A stretch of DNA of 19,998 nucleotides from Phycisphaerales bacterium UBA2396 (GCA_002343325.1 DDSG01000104.1:1-19998), one strand, 5' to 3'. Counted from the first letter of the stretch, positions 6,436-14,459 are shown. Notes: generated by a model not told the origin, from the letters alone. Numbers and translations: made by a program.

Positions 6436-7182
6436 ATGCCGGCGGACACCCTTGCCATCCTCGCCGTGCTGTTCCTCGTCGTGGGCGCGCTCTACGCCTC
6501 GGTCGGGCACGCCGGCGCTTCGGGTTATCTCGCTGTCATGGCCCTGATTGGTGTCGAAGCCACCGTGATGCGACCGATCGCACTCTCGATCAACGTCCTG
6601 GTGGCGGCCATCGCGTTCACGCAGTTCGCACGCGCCGGGCACTTCTCGTGGGCGCTCTTCTGGCCATTCGCACTCGCCTCGCTCCCCGCGGCCTACTTCG
6701 GCGGCCTGATCCAAATCTCCCAGCACGCGCTCAAACTCGCAATCGGTGTTGTGCTTGTGCTCACGGCCGTGCGCATGGCATTCGTTGCATGTCGACCCCC
6801 CAAGGCGGCGTCTGAGCCGCGTGCTCCTTCGATGCCGGTGGCCTTGGCCGTTGGTTCGGGGCTGGGCTTCTTGGCCGGTCTGACGGGAACGGGCGGAGGC
6901 ATCTTCCTGAGCCCAGTGATTTTGCTCATGGGCTGGGCCGACCCCAAGCGCACAGCCGCGACGTCGTCGCTCTTTATCCTTGTGAACTCGGTCGCGGGTC
7001 TTGGCGGCTTGGCGAGCCGGGGCTGGACCCCGCCCGCCTCGCTGTGGTTGTTGGCAGCCTGCGCCGGCGCGGGAGGCATCACCGGCGCGACACTCGGCAG
7101 TCGGCGAGCAACACCTCGCATCCTGAATGTGCTGCTTGCGGTCGTCCTGCTCATCGCGGGAGCGAAGCTGGTGGTCTCGTGA
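6436..7182 (+). CDS. TSUP (TauE/SafE) family permease
   Basis: This 248-residue protein is almost entirely hydrophobic, with about seven or eight predicted helices. The two half-repeats of the family are visible: VGHAGASGYLAVMALIG near residue 22 and GLTGTGGGIFLSPVILL near 148. TSUP members export sulfite or sulfoacetate or move other small organic or sulfur anions. The gene lies 21 bases after moaA in the same direction, preceded by AAAGGCG, and its stop lies 5 bases from the converging moaE stop. In a Moco locus, a sulfite-related role (Moco sulfite oxidases) or another oxyanion role is plausible, but the substrate is not shown by sequence. Confidence 0.85.
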   Translation: MPADTLAILAVLFLVVGALYASVGHAGASGYLAVMALIGVEATVMRPIALSINVLVAAIAFTQFARAGHFSWALFWPFALASLPAAYFGGLIQISQHALKLAIGVVLVLTAVRMAFVACRPPKAASEPRAPSMPVALAVGSGLGFLAGLTGTGGGIFLSPVILLMGWADPKRTAATSSLFILVNSVAGLGGLASRGWTPPASLWLLAACAGAGGITGATLGSRRATPRILNVLLAVVLLIAGAKLVVS

Positions 7183-7187
7183 GCCCA

Positions 7188-7658
7188 CTACTTCCAGACC
7201 GGCCTTTTCCAGATCGGCACGTCCTGCTTGAGCCGGTCGATGAACACCGACATCGCTGCGATCGCCTCGGCGCGGTGCGGGCTTTCCACCATCAACACGA
7301 ACGACACCTCGCCCGTAGCCACGCGCCCGCGGCTGTGCAGCGCTACGAGCGACGAGAGGGCGTGCTCTTCGGCGATCTGGCGGGCCAGGGCGCGAAGCTC
7401 CTGCTCGGCCATCGGGTCGTAGGTCTGGTAGTCCAACGCCAGCAGTTCGTGTTCGTCGCCGCCGTGGGCCTCGCTGGGCTCGCCCCGTCGCACGATCCCC
7501 TCAAAGCGAAGCGCCGCGCCGACAACACCTGGCGCGGCAGGACCAGCAGCCTCACGAGCGCGGCTCCAAACCTCGGCGAGGAGAGCCGCTTGCTCAACCA
7601 TTGGCGTCAGGGGACCGTCCACAACGCGTGCGATGACCACAGGGTGCAAAGAGGACAT
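7188..7658 (-). CDS. moaE: Molybdopterin synthase catalytic subunit MoaE
   Basis: This 156-residue protein carries the MoaE C-terminal signature RLKQDVPIWKRPVW. Lys144 and Lys151 have the same spacing as the catalytic Lys119/Lys126 of the E. coli enzyme. HSRGRVATGEVSF is also typical. MoaE with MoaD-thiocarboxylate adds two sulfurs to cyclic pyranopterin monophosphate to form molybdopterin. An insertion (GEPSEAHGGDEHE, around residues 59-71) makes it slightly longer on the N-terminal side than the ~150-residue norm. AGGAGG lies upstream of the ATG, inside the end of moaD, and only two bases separate the genes, so the pair is translated together from the moaD promoter. Confidence 0.95.
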   Translation of the reverse strand: MSSLHPVVIARVVDGPLTPMVEQAALLAEVWSRAREAAGPAAPGVVGAALRFEGIVRRGEPSEAHGGDEHELLALDYQTYDPMAEQELRALARQIAEEHALSSLVALHSRGRVATGEVSFVLMVESPHRAEAIAAMSVFIDRLKQDVPIWKRPVWK

Positions 7659-7660
7659 CG

Positions 7661-7915
7661 TCAGCCGCCTCCTACGAGCGTGATGAGCGCGACTTCGTCG
7701 CCCTCCCGGATGGGGTGTTCTCCCCTGACGAAAGACCGGTTCACCGCAAGACGGCCCGTTTCGGCGGACGGCAAGGCAAAGCGAAGGTCCGGATGCTGCT
7801 CGTGGAGGGCCGTTAAGACGTCTTGAACGGTCGGTTCGGTGCCCACGACGACGGTGACGCGGTCGGATTTCTCGCGTGTAGCGGCGGCACCGAAAAGGAG
7901 CACTGCGACTTCCAT
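7661..7915 (-). CDS. moaD: Molybdopterin synthase sulfur-carrier subunit MoaD
   Basis: This is an 84-residue beta-grasp protein with VLLFGAAA at the start, the NRSFV strand, and the tail EGDEVALITLVGGG, which ends in the Gly-Gly that is adenylated and thiocarboxylated. I start at ATG 7915 because MEVAVLLFG matches the normal MoaD beginning. The frame remains open to an ATG at 7963, but that would overlap moeA and add 16 unlikely residues. There is no Shine-Dalgarno, but TACACT ends 6 bases before the ATG, fitting a leaderless transcript. It is divergent from moeA. The activating adenylyltransferase (MoeB-like) is not in this window. Confidence 0.92.
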   Translation of the reverse strand: MEVAVLLFGAAATREKSDRVTVVVGTEPTVQDVLTALHEQHPDLRFALPSAETGRLAVNRSFVRGEHPIREGDEVALITLVGGG

Positions 7916-7921
7916 CGAGGG

Positions 7922-7927
7922 AGTGTA
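7922..7927 (-). promoter_or_regulatory. Candidate -10 element for moaD-moaE (leaderless)
   Basis: On the minus strand TACACT ends 6 bases before the moaD ATG, which lacks a ribosome binding site. The whole moaD-moeA gap is 46 bases, so both divergent promoters must share it. On the plus strand TATGGT (7926-7931) could serve moeA, which has AGGAG 5 bases before its ATG. Confidence 0.4.
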
Positions 7928-7961
7928 TGGTTTGGCAGTGGCGGCAACGCCAGGAGCGTGC

Positions 7962-9320
7962 ATGGGTTTTCGAGGTCAGGCGTTCGCGTTCGACTCACCC
8001 GCGGCTGCTGTAGCGGCCCTGGTCGCACGCGCCTGCCCGGCACCCGCGGTTCGACCGAGCGAGGGTGTGGGGTTGAACGAGGCCGCGGGCCGCATCCTTG
8101 CCGAAGACATCCGTGCCGACCGGGATACCCCGTCCTTTGACTACTCGGCGATGGATGGGTATGCAGTCCGTGCCGCTGACTTGGCCGCCCATGTGCAAGC
8201 GGGCTCGACTGAGTCCGCGCAACCGATCACCCTGCCGGTTGTGGGCGAGTCCCGCATTGGCGAGCCGCCGCCGTCGTTCGACGGTGATCGTCGGCCTTTC
8301 GCCGTGCGGATCGCGACCGGCGCACCCATCCCTCCTGGAGCCGACGCCGTTGTACGGCGCGAGGATGCCCTTGAACACGCGGTTGAACGGCTGGCAGGGG
8401 ACAGTGCCATTTCGGTGACGCCGGCGGCGGTTGCCCGTCTCAGGCGGGGAGACCACATTCGTTGCCGAGGCGAGAACGCGCCAGCGGGGACCGTCGTCTT
8501 GCACGCGGGCGAGGTCATTACCGTCTCAGGGCTGGCGACAATCGTCGCGGTTGGGATTGCACGACCAGCGGTATTCGCCCGCCTCCGCATCGCCGTCATC
8601 ACCACGGGTGACGAACTCGTCGAGCCGCATCACGCGCCATCAACCTTCCAGATCCGCAACAGCAACGCGACGGCGGTGCGGGCAATCCTGGCGTCGCACG
8701 CCTGGGCAGAGGTCACGAGCGTGTCACACATTCGTGACGACGGCGATTTGGGCGGCGCGTTGGAGCATGCGTGCCAGGTCGCCGATGCGGTGGTCCTCAC
8801 CGGCGGTGTCTCGATGGGGCACCGTGATCCCGTTCGGGCCGTGGTGGAACAAATGAGAGCCGAGATCCTGTTTCACGGTCTCCCCCAGCGGCCGGGCAAA
8901 CCGATACTCGGTGCCATTCTGCGAAGACCGTCGTCGCAGCCCGCAAAGGCGGTTCCCATCTTTGGACTCCCTGGGAACCCGGTATCTGCTCTTGTCACCT
9001 GTGTACGGATTGTCCTTCCTGTACTTGCCGCCTGCGCTGGAGCGAAACGGACGCCCCCGCGGTGCCTTCCCCAGCTCATCGAGGTCCGAAATCCCGACGG
9101 CCGCACACTCGATCTATGGTGGCACCGCTTGGTCCGATTGGTTGTGAATGCGGAGGGTCTACCTCAGGCTGAGCTGATCGACGGCCGCGGCTCGGGTGAC
9201 ATCATCGCGGCGGGCAGGAGCAATGGCTTCGTGGAAATACCTCCGGGCTCTGTGAGCGCGTTTCTGCCCTATTACGCTTGGCCAGCGGGCGCGTGTTTGC
9301 CGGTCAACGATGTGTGCTGA
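7962..9320 (+). CDS. moeA: Molybdopterin molybdenumtransferase MoeA
   Basis: This 452-residue protein shows the MoeA order: FDYSAMDGYAVRA (59-71), RIATGAPIPPGADAVVRREDA, the GDELVEP domain III start, VVLTGGVSMGHRD, HGLPQRPGKP, GLPGNPVSALV, and a C-terminal beta domain. MoeA inserts molybdate into adenylylated molybdopterin made by Mog/Cnx1G. AGGAG (7952-7956) lies 5 bases before ATG 7962; upstream codons of the same frame overlap moaD antisense and are not used. The usual GGVSxG(D/E) loop reads SMGHRD, a variant I believe is common in some phyla. Its stop precedes the moaC start by 16 bases. Confidence 0.95.
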   Translation: MGFRGQAFAFDSPAAAVAALVARACPAPAVRPSEGVGLNEAAGRILAEDIRADRDTPSFDYSAMDGYAVRAADLAAHVQAGSTESAQPITLPVVGESRIGEPPPSFDGDRRPFAVRIATGAPIPPGADAVVRREDALEHAVERLAGDSAISVTPAAVARLRRGDHIRCRGENAPAGTVVLHAGEVITVSGLATIVAVGIARPAVFARLRIAVITTGDELVEPHHAPSTFQIRNSNATAVRAILASHAWAEVTSVSHIRDDGDLGGALEHACQVADAVVLTGGVSMGHRDPVRAVVEQMRAEILFHGLPQRPGKPILGAILRRPSSQPAKAVPIFGLPGNPVSALVTCVRIVLPVLAACAGAKRTPPRCLPQLIEVRNPDGRTLDLWWHRLVRLVVNAEGLPQAELIDGRGSGDIIAAGRSNGFVEIPPGSVSAFLPYYAWPAGACLPVNDVC

Positions 9321-9336
9321 GGAGATGGGTCGAGCC

Positions 9337-9852
9337 ATGAACGACAGAACCCCCGCAACGAATCCAGTCGGTCTTTCGCACGTCGGCGCTGACGGTGCGG
9401 CTCGAATGGTGGACGTTGGGGATAAATCGATTACCGCCAGGACGGCGATCGCCGAGGGATTCGTGCGGATCTCCCCCGACCTTGAGCATGCGATCTGCGA
9501 GAACACGATCAAGAAGGGCTCCGTGCTCGATGTCGCTCGGCTGGCCGCAGTCCTCGCCGCCAAGCGCACCGACGAACTCATCCCGCTATGCCACACGCTG
9601 CCGCTTGAAGCGGTGGACGTGGAGGCCGTGCTCGAGCCCGGTCGCGTCAGAGTCACCGCCACCGTCCGGACGCAGGCCCGCACCGGCGTCGAGATGGAGG
9701 CGCTGACAGCTGTAGCAATCGCCTGCTTGACGGTAATTGACATGGGGAAGGCGATCGACAAGGCGATGGTCATCGAAGGAGTCCGCGTCACCGAGAAGCG
9801 CGGTGGCCGCCACGGCGACTACACCGCGGCACCTCGTGAGGAGGGGCGATGA
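9337..9852 (+). CDS. moaC: Cyclic pyranopterin monophosphate synthase MoaC
   Basis: This 171-residue protein has ARMVDVGDKSITAR, the conserved NTIKKGSVLDVARLAA, LIPLCHTLPLEAVDV, and VIDMGKAIDKAMVIEGVRVTEKRGG, covering the catalytic Lys, His, Asp and Lys positions of MoaC. It converts the MoaA product to cyclic pyranopterin monophosphate. Two common positions differ (CHP reads CHT, DMCK reads DMGK). The start is uncertain: ATG 9337 has GAGGAG 12 bases upstream (long spacing), while in-frame ATGs at 9310 and 9325 lack a good site. The 3' end overlaps the next gene by four bases (ATGA), indicating coupled translation. Confidence 0.93.
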   Translation: MNDRTPATNPVGLSHVGADGAARMVDVGDKSITARTAIAEGFVRISPDLEHAICENTIKKGSVLDVARLAAVLAAKRTDELIPLCHTLPLEAVDVEAVLEPGRVRVTATVRTQARTGVEMEALTAVAIACLTVIDMGKAIDKAMVIEGVRVTEKRGGRHGDYTAAPREEGR

Positions 9853-10406
9853 GCGAAACCGAACGACCCATCCGCGCCGCTGTGTTGACCGTGAGTGATC
9901 GATGCTCGCGCGGCACCGCCAAAGACACCTCAGGGCCGGCGCTCGCCGAAATGCTCCGAACCCGAGTCGGCGCGGAAGTGGTCGACTCGCGGTGCCTGCC
10001 CGACGAGCAAGACCAGCTTGCCGCGTGCTTTGTCAGTTGGTCCAGCCCCGAGCGGGGCATCGACCTGATCCTGAGCACCGGCGGCACCGGATTAGCTCCG
10101 CGCGACGTGACGCCGGAAGCCGCTCGGAGCGTCATCGAGCGCGAGCACCCCGGCCTCATGGAGCTCGCCCGCCTTCGGTGCATGACTAAGACGCCGCGCA
10201 CATTCCTGTCGCGCGGGGTTGCGGGCACGATCGGTAGAACGCTGATCCTGACGCTGCCCGGCTCACTCCAAGGAAGCACGGAGAACCTCGAAGCACTCCT
10301 CGACATCCTGCCGCACGCCATCGAGACACTGCGCGGGGAGGTGCAGGACGACGGGCGGCCAGACGCGACGCCGGTGAGCGGAAGGGTCCTCCGCCATGAC
10401 GCCTGA
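9849..10406 (+). CDS. mog: MoaB/Mog family molybdopterin adenylyltransferase
   Basis: This 185-residue protein has the MPT-binding fold landmarks VLTVSDRCSRGTAKDTSG, LILSTGGTGLAPRDVTPEA, and LPGSLQGSTENLEALLDILPHAIE. The family adenylylates molybdopterin before molybdenum insertion by MoeA. MoaB and MogA differ little in motif, so the symbol is by role. ATG 9849 overlaps the moaC stop (ATGA), with GAGGAGGGGCG directly upstream. The 3' end overlaps mobA by 11 bases. A ~15-residue polar tail follows the normal end. Confidence 0.9.
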   Translation: MSETERPIRAAVLTVSDRCSRGTAKDTSGPALAEMLRTRVGAEVVDSRCLPDEQDQLAACFVSWSSPERGIDLILSTGGTGLAPRDVTPEAARSVIEREHPGLMELARLRCMTKTPRTFLSRGVAGTIGRTLILTLPGSLQGSTENLEALLDILPHAIETLRGEVQDDGRPDATPVSGRVLRHDA

Positions 10407-11019
10407 GCGTCCGATCGTGTCACCTGAGTTCCTCGCGAGTGTGCAGCCGATCGTCCTCGTCGGTGGCAAGAGCCGGCGATTTGGTCGGGACAAGCTCCGC
10501 GAACCTTGGGGCTGTGTAGGCCGAGTTCTCGTCCAGCAGCCCATCGAGGCCCTACGAGGAGTGTTCGGTCGTCGCGTGAAGCTGGTCGGAGCCTGCGATC
10601 CCACTGTCGTGCAACTCGCGGACGGCGTCATCCCGGATCTCCACCCGGGAGTTGGCCCCATCGGGGGAATCGTTTCCGCTCTCGCCCATTGGTCGGGGCC
10701 GATCTTCGTGCTCGCAGGCGACATGCCTTCCTTTGCCGGCGTGGAGATCACGAGCATTCTCCGGATCGCACGGATGCACCCGAGTGCTCATGCAGTTTGT
10801 GCATTCACTGATCGCCTGCAACCGTGCGCTGCGATGTACACTCAGCGCGCCAGACCATCCCTGGAAGCCAGCATTTGTCGCGGCGATTACAAGCTGCTGA
10901 GCGTATTGGACGCGTTTGAAGTCCTGTCAGTGCCGGTTGCCCCGGAAGCAGCCAGAAACATCAACGTGCCCATCGATGTCCATCAGGTGGTCGTGCAGCC
11001 AGGAGGATTGCGATCTTGA
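10396..11019 (+). CDS. mobA: Molybdenum cofactor guanylyltransferase MobA
   Basis: This 207-residue nucleotidyltransferase has the GTP-binding loop LVGGKSRRFGRDK (residues 21-33), GVGPIGGIVSAL, and the metal-binding LAGDMP, all MobA hallmarks. It attaches GMP to Mo-molybdopterin to make the bis-MGD form used by DMSO-reductase family enzymes such as nitrate reductases and formate dehydrogenases. The host therefore probably has such an enzyme; none is in the window. It starts inside the mog gene and is the last gene of the plus-strand Moco operon. A 178-base gap to the converging antiporter gene holds only a weak inverted repeat (GGCGA 11191-11195 with TCGCC 11206-11210). Confidence 0.92.
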   Translation: MTPERPIVSPEFLASVQPIVLVGGKSRRFGRDKLREPWGCVGRVLVQQPIEALRGVFGRRVKLVGACDPTVVQLADGVIPDLHPGVGPIGGIVSALAHWSGPIFVLAGDMPSFAGVEITSILRIARMHPSAHAVCAFTDRLQPCAAMYTQRARPSLEASICRGDYKLLSVLDAFEVLSVPVAPEAARNINVPIDVHQVVVQPGGLRS

Positions 11020-11197
11020 AACCGCGCCAGTTCCCGATGGGAATCGTGGGTGTTCATGGGCTTGGGCACGCCGCCCTCGTCTGCTCACGGTGAAGGGTGC
11101 GGTCGGCGAGGAGGTGCCGCGCCGTGGCCGAGTTGCCGGGAGAAAGCGCGGTGGACAGGGAGCGGCTGACCGCGATGCGGGACCTCCGGGGGCGATC

Positions 11198-13018
11198 TCA
11201 CTCCGTCGCCGGGGGCCGCCGCCACAGGATCAGCACGCCCGCGCCGCCCGAGATCATCGAGGCGACGAAGATCGCGATCTTGGACGCCGCGAAGTGCGCC
11301 GGGTCCGTGAACGCGATGCCCGCGATGAACAGGGACATGGTGAAGCCGATGCCGCCCAGCGCGCCCGCGCCGCACAACTGCCGCCATGAGTACGCATCGG
11401 GCTTGGCAGCGATGCCGCTCCGCACCGCGAGCCACGAGGCCGCGATGATGCCCACCGGCTTGCCGACCACCAGCCCGAGCGCGACCGCCAGGACGAGCCT
11501 GTGCTGCCCGTCGAGCACGCCGGACGACCAGGCGACGCCCGCGTTGGCCAGCGCGAAGATCGGCAGGGCGACGTAGCTCGACCACGGTTCGACGGTCCGG
11601 AGCAGCCTGTCGGCGGGGGACTCGAGGCGTGCGTGGATGGCGTCGAGCGTGCGGAGGACCGGCTCGGAGGGGCCGTGCCGCATCGCCTCGCCGGTGTGGC
11701 TGTCCTCGCGGTTGATGACCGAGGAGGCCTGGGTCAGGAGAGCCTTGAGGTTCGCCGGGGGCCGCGCGGGGATCAGCACGGCCATGATGACGGCGGCCAG
11801 CGTGGCGTGCAGCCCGGCCTCGTGCAGGCAGAACCAGAGCACCACGGCGCAGGCCGCGTATGGCAGCGGGTTGTACACGCCGATCCGGTTGAGCGCGAAC
11901 ACGAAGGCCGTCACCACGGCCCCCGCGACGAGGTAGCCGGTGTGCATCTCTCCGGTGTAGAACAGGGCGATGATCAGGATCGCCACGATGTCATCGATGA
12001 TGACCGCGGCGGTGAGGAAGACGCGGAGTTCGATGGGGACACGCGGGCCGAGCAGCACGATCAGGGCGACCGCGAAGGCGGTGTCCGTGCCGATCGGGAT
12101 GCCCCAGCCGTGGCGGAGGTGGGGAGGAGCGATGGACGCATAGATGACCGCGGGCAGGATGATCCCGCCGAGGGCCGCGATGACGGGGAGTGCCCCCGAT
12201 CGGAAGGTCGCCAGATGGCCCACGGTGAACTCGCGCTTGATCTCGAGCCCGACGACGAAAAAGAACACGGACAGCAGCCCGTGGTTGACCCAGTGCAGCA
12301 GCGAGTGCGAGAACGTCGCCGAGCCCCACAGGACGCCCAGCGGTTTCTCCCAGAACGCGGCGAACTGCGCGCCCAGCGGCGAGTTGCTCAGCACGAGTGC
12401 CAGAACGGTCGCCAGGCCCAGAAGCAGCCCGGACGAAGGCCCCCAGCGGACGAACCTGAACGCCGCGGCCTGGATGCGATGACCGAGCGGGGCGAGCATC
12501 GCGTCGGCCAGCGAGCTCTCGTCCCACGTGCCGGTGTAGCGACGGCCGTTGATGAAGAACGTCGGAGCCCCGGGGGCACCGCTGCGCTTCGCGCTCTCGA
12601 TGTCCTCTTGAACCCGGGCCCGAGCCGCGGCTGCCCGATCGTCCCCGCCATCTTCACCCTCGAGACCGTGGCTCCGCGCGATCTGGTCGATATCGGGGGC
12701 GGTCAGGGTCGGCCCGCGCTCCATGAACGCTTCGTGGAGTTCCCAGAACTTGCCGGTCGATGCGGACACACGCTCCGTGATCTCGGCCGCCCGCATGGCG
12801 TCTGGCTTCCCCTCGATGGGAAGATGCCGGAACACGTACCGCATCCGGTCGCCGAAGCGGTTCCGCAGCCCCTCGACCACCGCGTGGACCGTGCGGCAGC
12901 GGAAATCCGCATAGCTGCCGTACTGCACGAGCGTCATCTCCGCATCGGCAGAGCCCAGGATGTGATCGCGGTCGGGATCGACAGGAGGATCAAGCCGGGT
13001 TGGCGTGGTGCTTGGCAT
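11198..13018 (-). CDS. nhaA: Thioredoxin-fold-NhaA fusion Na+/H+ antiporter
   Basis: The 606-residue protein joins two domains. Residues ~20-178 are a DsbA/thioredoxin-like domain with the cis-Pro loop GAPTFFINGRRYTG. Residues ~182-600 are NhaA with about twelve helices, GTDTAFA (Thr312-Asp313), the transport pair Asp343-Asp344 in IIDDIVAI, and GKPVGI. NhaA exchanges Na+ for H+ across the inner membrane at alkaline pH. Fusions of this kind are known from genomes, but the thioredoxin part here reads SYADFRCR: only Cys41 remains where CxxC is expected. It cannot do normal dithiol exchange, so a sensor or structural role is inferred. No Shine-Dalgarno is visible; TAGACT lies 9 bases before ATG 13018. 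A long open frame on the other strand here is a coding shadow. Confidence 0.93.
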   Translation of the reverse strand: MPSTTPTRLDPPVDPDRDHILGSADAEMTLVQYGSYADFRCRTVHAVVEGLRNRFGDRMRYVFRHLPIEGKPDAMRAAEITERVSASTGKFWELHEAFMERGPTLTAPDIDQIARSHGLEGEDGGDDRAAAARARVQEDIESAKRSGAPGAPTFFINGRRYTGTWDESSLADAMLAPLGHRIQAAAFRFVRWGPSSGLLLGLATVLALVLSNSPLGAQFAAFWEKPLGVLWGSATFSHSLLHWVNHGLLSVFFFVVGLEIKREFTVGHLATFRSGALPVIAALGGIILPAVIYASIAPPHLRHGWGIPIGTDTAFAVALIVLLGPRVPIELRVFLTAAVIIDDIVAILIIALFYTGEMHTGYLVAGAVVTAFVFALNRIGVYNPLPYAACAVVLWFCLHEAGLHATLAAVIMAVLIPARPPANLKALLTQASSVINREDSHTGEAMRHGPSEPVLRTLDAIHARLESPADRLLRTVEPWSSYVALPIFALANAGVAWSSGVLDGQHRLVLAVALGLVVGKPVGIIAASWLAVRSGIAAKPDAYSWRQLCGAGALGGIGFTMSLFIAGIAFTDPAHFAASKIAIFVASMISGGAGVLILWRRPPATE

Positions 13019-13027
13019 GGTCGCGGA

Positions 13028-13033
13028 AGTCTA
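13028..13033 (-). promoter_or_regulatory. Candidate -10 element for the NhaA fusion gene
   Basis: On the minus strand TAGACT ends 9 bases before the ATG at 13018, giving a predicted leader of only a few bases. The gene has no ribosome binding site. No -35 is clear. Confidence 0.3.
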
Positions 13034-13123
13034 AGGTGCTGCGCTGAGACGGAGTGGATATGTCACGGCCCGCCCGCGGAAGCGATGAGGGCACCAGCGG
13101 TCCCACGTCAAGGGATCAGTGTT

Positions 13124-13903
13124 TCAGCGGTAGACCAGCCCGCCATCGATCATCGGGGCCTGACCGGTCATGTAGTCGGAATCGGGGCCGGCGAGGTAGG
13201 AGACGAACGCCGCCACATCTTCCGGAGTTTGAGCCCGCCCCAAAGCGATCCCGCCCACAAACTTCTTGTAGTTCTCGCCGATCTTGGCGCCGGTGATCTC
13301 GGCCATCCGGCGGTCGATCTCGACCCACATGTCGGTCCCGACCACGCCCGGGCAATAGGCATTGACCGTGATCCCGCTGGAGGCAAACTCCTTCGCCGCC
13401 GCCTGTGTGAGCGCCCGCACGGCGAACTTGGTCGCCGAGTACACGCCCAGGAGCGGGAAGCCCTCGTGGCCGGCGATGGACGAGGCACTGATGATCTTGC
13501 CCTTTTGCTTGCGGTCCTTGAACTTCTTTGCGGCAGCCTGGATGCCCCACAGCACACCGGCGATATTCACCTTCAGGGTCTTGTCGAGTTCCTCCGGAGT
13601 TACGTCGGAGATCGGTTGGATCGAAGCGATACCAGCGTTGTTGACCATGATGTCGAACCCCCCGAGTTCCTTCTCGGCGTGGTCAACGGCGGCGAAGACA
13701 TCTTCGCGATTGGTCACGTCGGCGCTATAGGTCGTCGCCTTGCGGCCGGCCCTCCGCACCTCGTCGGCGACCTCTCTCATTTTGTCCCCCTTAACGTCCA
13801 CGATCGCCACGTTCGCGCCGTCAGCGGCGAGCCGGAGCGCGATGGCGCGGCCGATACCTTGGCCGGCGCCGGTGACGAGTGCGATCTTTCCGCTGATGCT
13901 CAT
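13124..13903 (-). CDS. budC: Acetoin(diacetyl) reductase / 2,3-butanediol dehydrogenase, SDR family
   Basis: This 259-residue protein is a classical short-chain dehydrogenase: TGAGQGIG (11-18), Asp36 after beta-2 (NAD preference), NNAG (88-91), and catalytic Ser142, Tyr155, Lys159. Whole-length wording (GVLWGIQAAAKKFK, TVNAYCPGVVGTDMWVEIDRR, PDSDYMTGQAPMIDGG) closely follows Klebsiella-type BudC. It interconverts diacetyl/acetoin and 2,3-butanediol, an NADH sink in fermentation. AAGGAG lies 6 bases before ATG 13903; the frame runs further upstream without a good site. Other acetoin-pathway genes are absent, so the physiological substrate could be a different small ketone. The 160-base upstream gap contains short overlapping inverted repeats (GACGG-ACA-CCGTC on the minus strand), possibly an operator. 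Confidence 0.88.
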   Translation of the reverse strand: MSISGKIALVTGAGQGIGRAIALRLAADGANVAIVDVKGDKMREVADEVRRAGRKATTYSADVTNREDVFAAVDHAEKELGGFDIMVNNAGIASIQPISDVTPEELDKTLKVNIAGVLWGIQAAAKKFKDRKQKGKIISASSIAGHEGFPLLGVYSATKFAVRALTQAAAKEFASSGITVNAYCPGVVGTDMWVEIDRRMAEITGAKIGENYKKFVGGIALGRAQTPEDVAAFVSYLAGPDSDYMTGQAPMIDGGLVYR

Positions 13904-14063
13904 GCGAATCTCCTTGACCGTGCTTTCAGGACGGTGTCCGTCTCTTGTGGAGCGAGTTCGGCCCCCTTCGTTCTCCCATCGCTGAACAGGCATGTTGTTG
14001 CCCCAGTGCCTTCGTGACTGTAAAGGTGAAGTCCTTTGCCTCTCACCGCATCGCATTCGCCGA

Positions 14064-14438
14064 TCATGCGCCACTCCCCGGAGGTGCGGCAGTCGCTCGA
14101 CGGTCCTCCCCCGCTTCGTTGATTGCTGCGAGCATCACGTTGGAGTGCGCGTACGCGCCGCCGGCGCGCATCTCAGCCGCGACCCACACGGCCTCCATCA
14201 ACTCCTCCGGTGTCGCGCCGGCACGCAGGGCGGCCCTCGTGTGAGCCTGGATGCACTGCTGACACTGCGTGACGTGCGCCACCGCGACCGCGATGATCTG
14301 CTTCGTCTTCGAGCCCAATGCCCCCTCTGCGAACACCTTGCTCTGGAACGCCTGAAACGCTGCGGACACTTCCGGCGCCAGATCTCGACGCTGCGAGGCG
14401 ATGGTCTTGAGCAACTCCCGATCAGATGGGTCCTGCAT
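14064..14438 (-). CDS. AhpD-like carboxymuconolactone decarboxylase family protein with CxxC
   Basis: This 124-residue protein has the family active-site pattern TQCQQCIQAH: Cys59, Cys62 and His66 (C-x2-C-x3-H), followed by GATPEELMEAVWVAAEMRAGG. The redox-active cysteine pair is that of AhpD-type alkylhydroperoxidases, so peroxide reduction or thiol exchange is likely, unlike the CMD protein at 4890, which lacks the pair. AAAGGAG lies upstream of ATG 14438, with about 9 bases spacing. It is followed by a 160-base gap to the SDR gene and preceded by the UPF0316 gene by 21 bases. Confidence 0.88.
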   Translation of the reverse strand: MQDPSDRELLKTIASQRRDLAPEVSAAFQAFQSKVFAEGALGSKTKQIIAVAVAHVTQCQQCIQAHTRAALRAGATPEELMEAVWVAAEMRAGGAYAHSNVMLAAINEAGEDRRATAAPPGSGA

Positions 14439-14459
14439 GGCATGTCTCCTTTCTTGTGC

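Noticed and set aside
11501..14017. 838-codon open frame on the plus strand
   Set aside because: It is antisense to the NhaA fusion and the SDR, both of which have clear motifs. Its composition (charged, Arg/Gly/Asp/His rich) is typical of shadow frames in GC-rich DNA.
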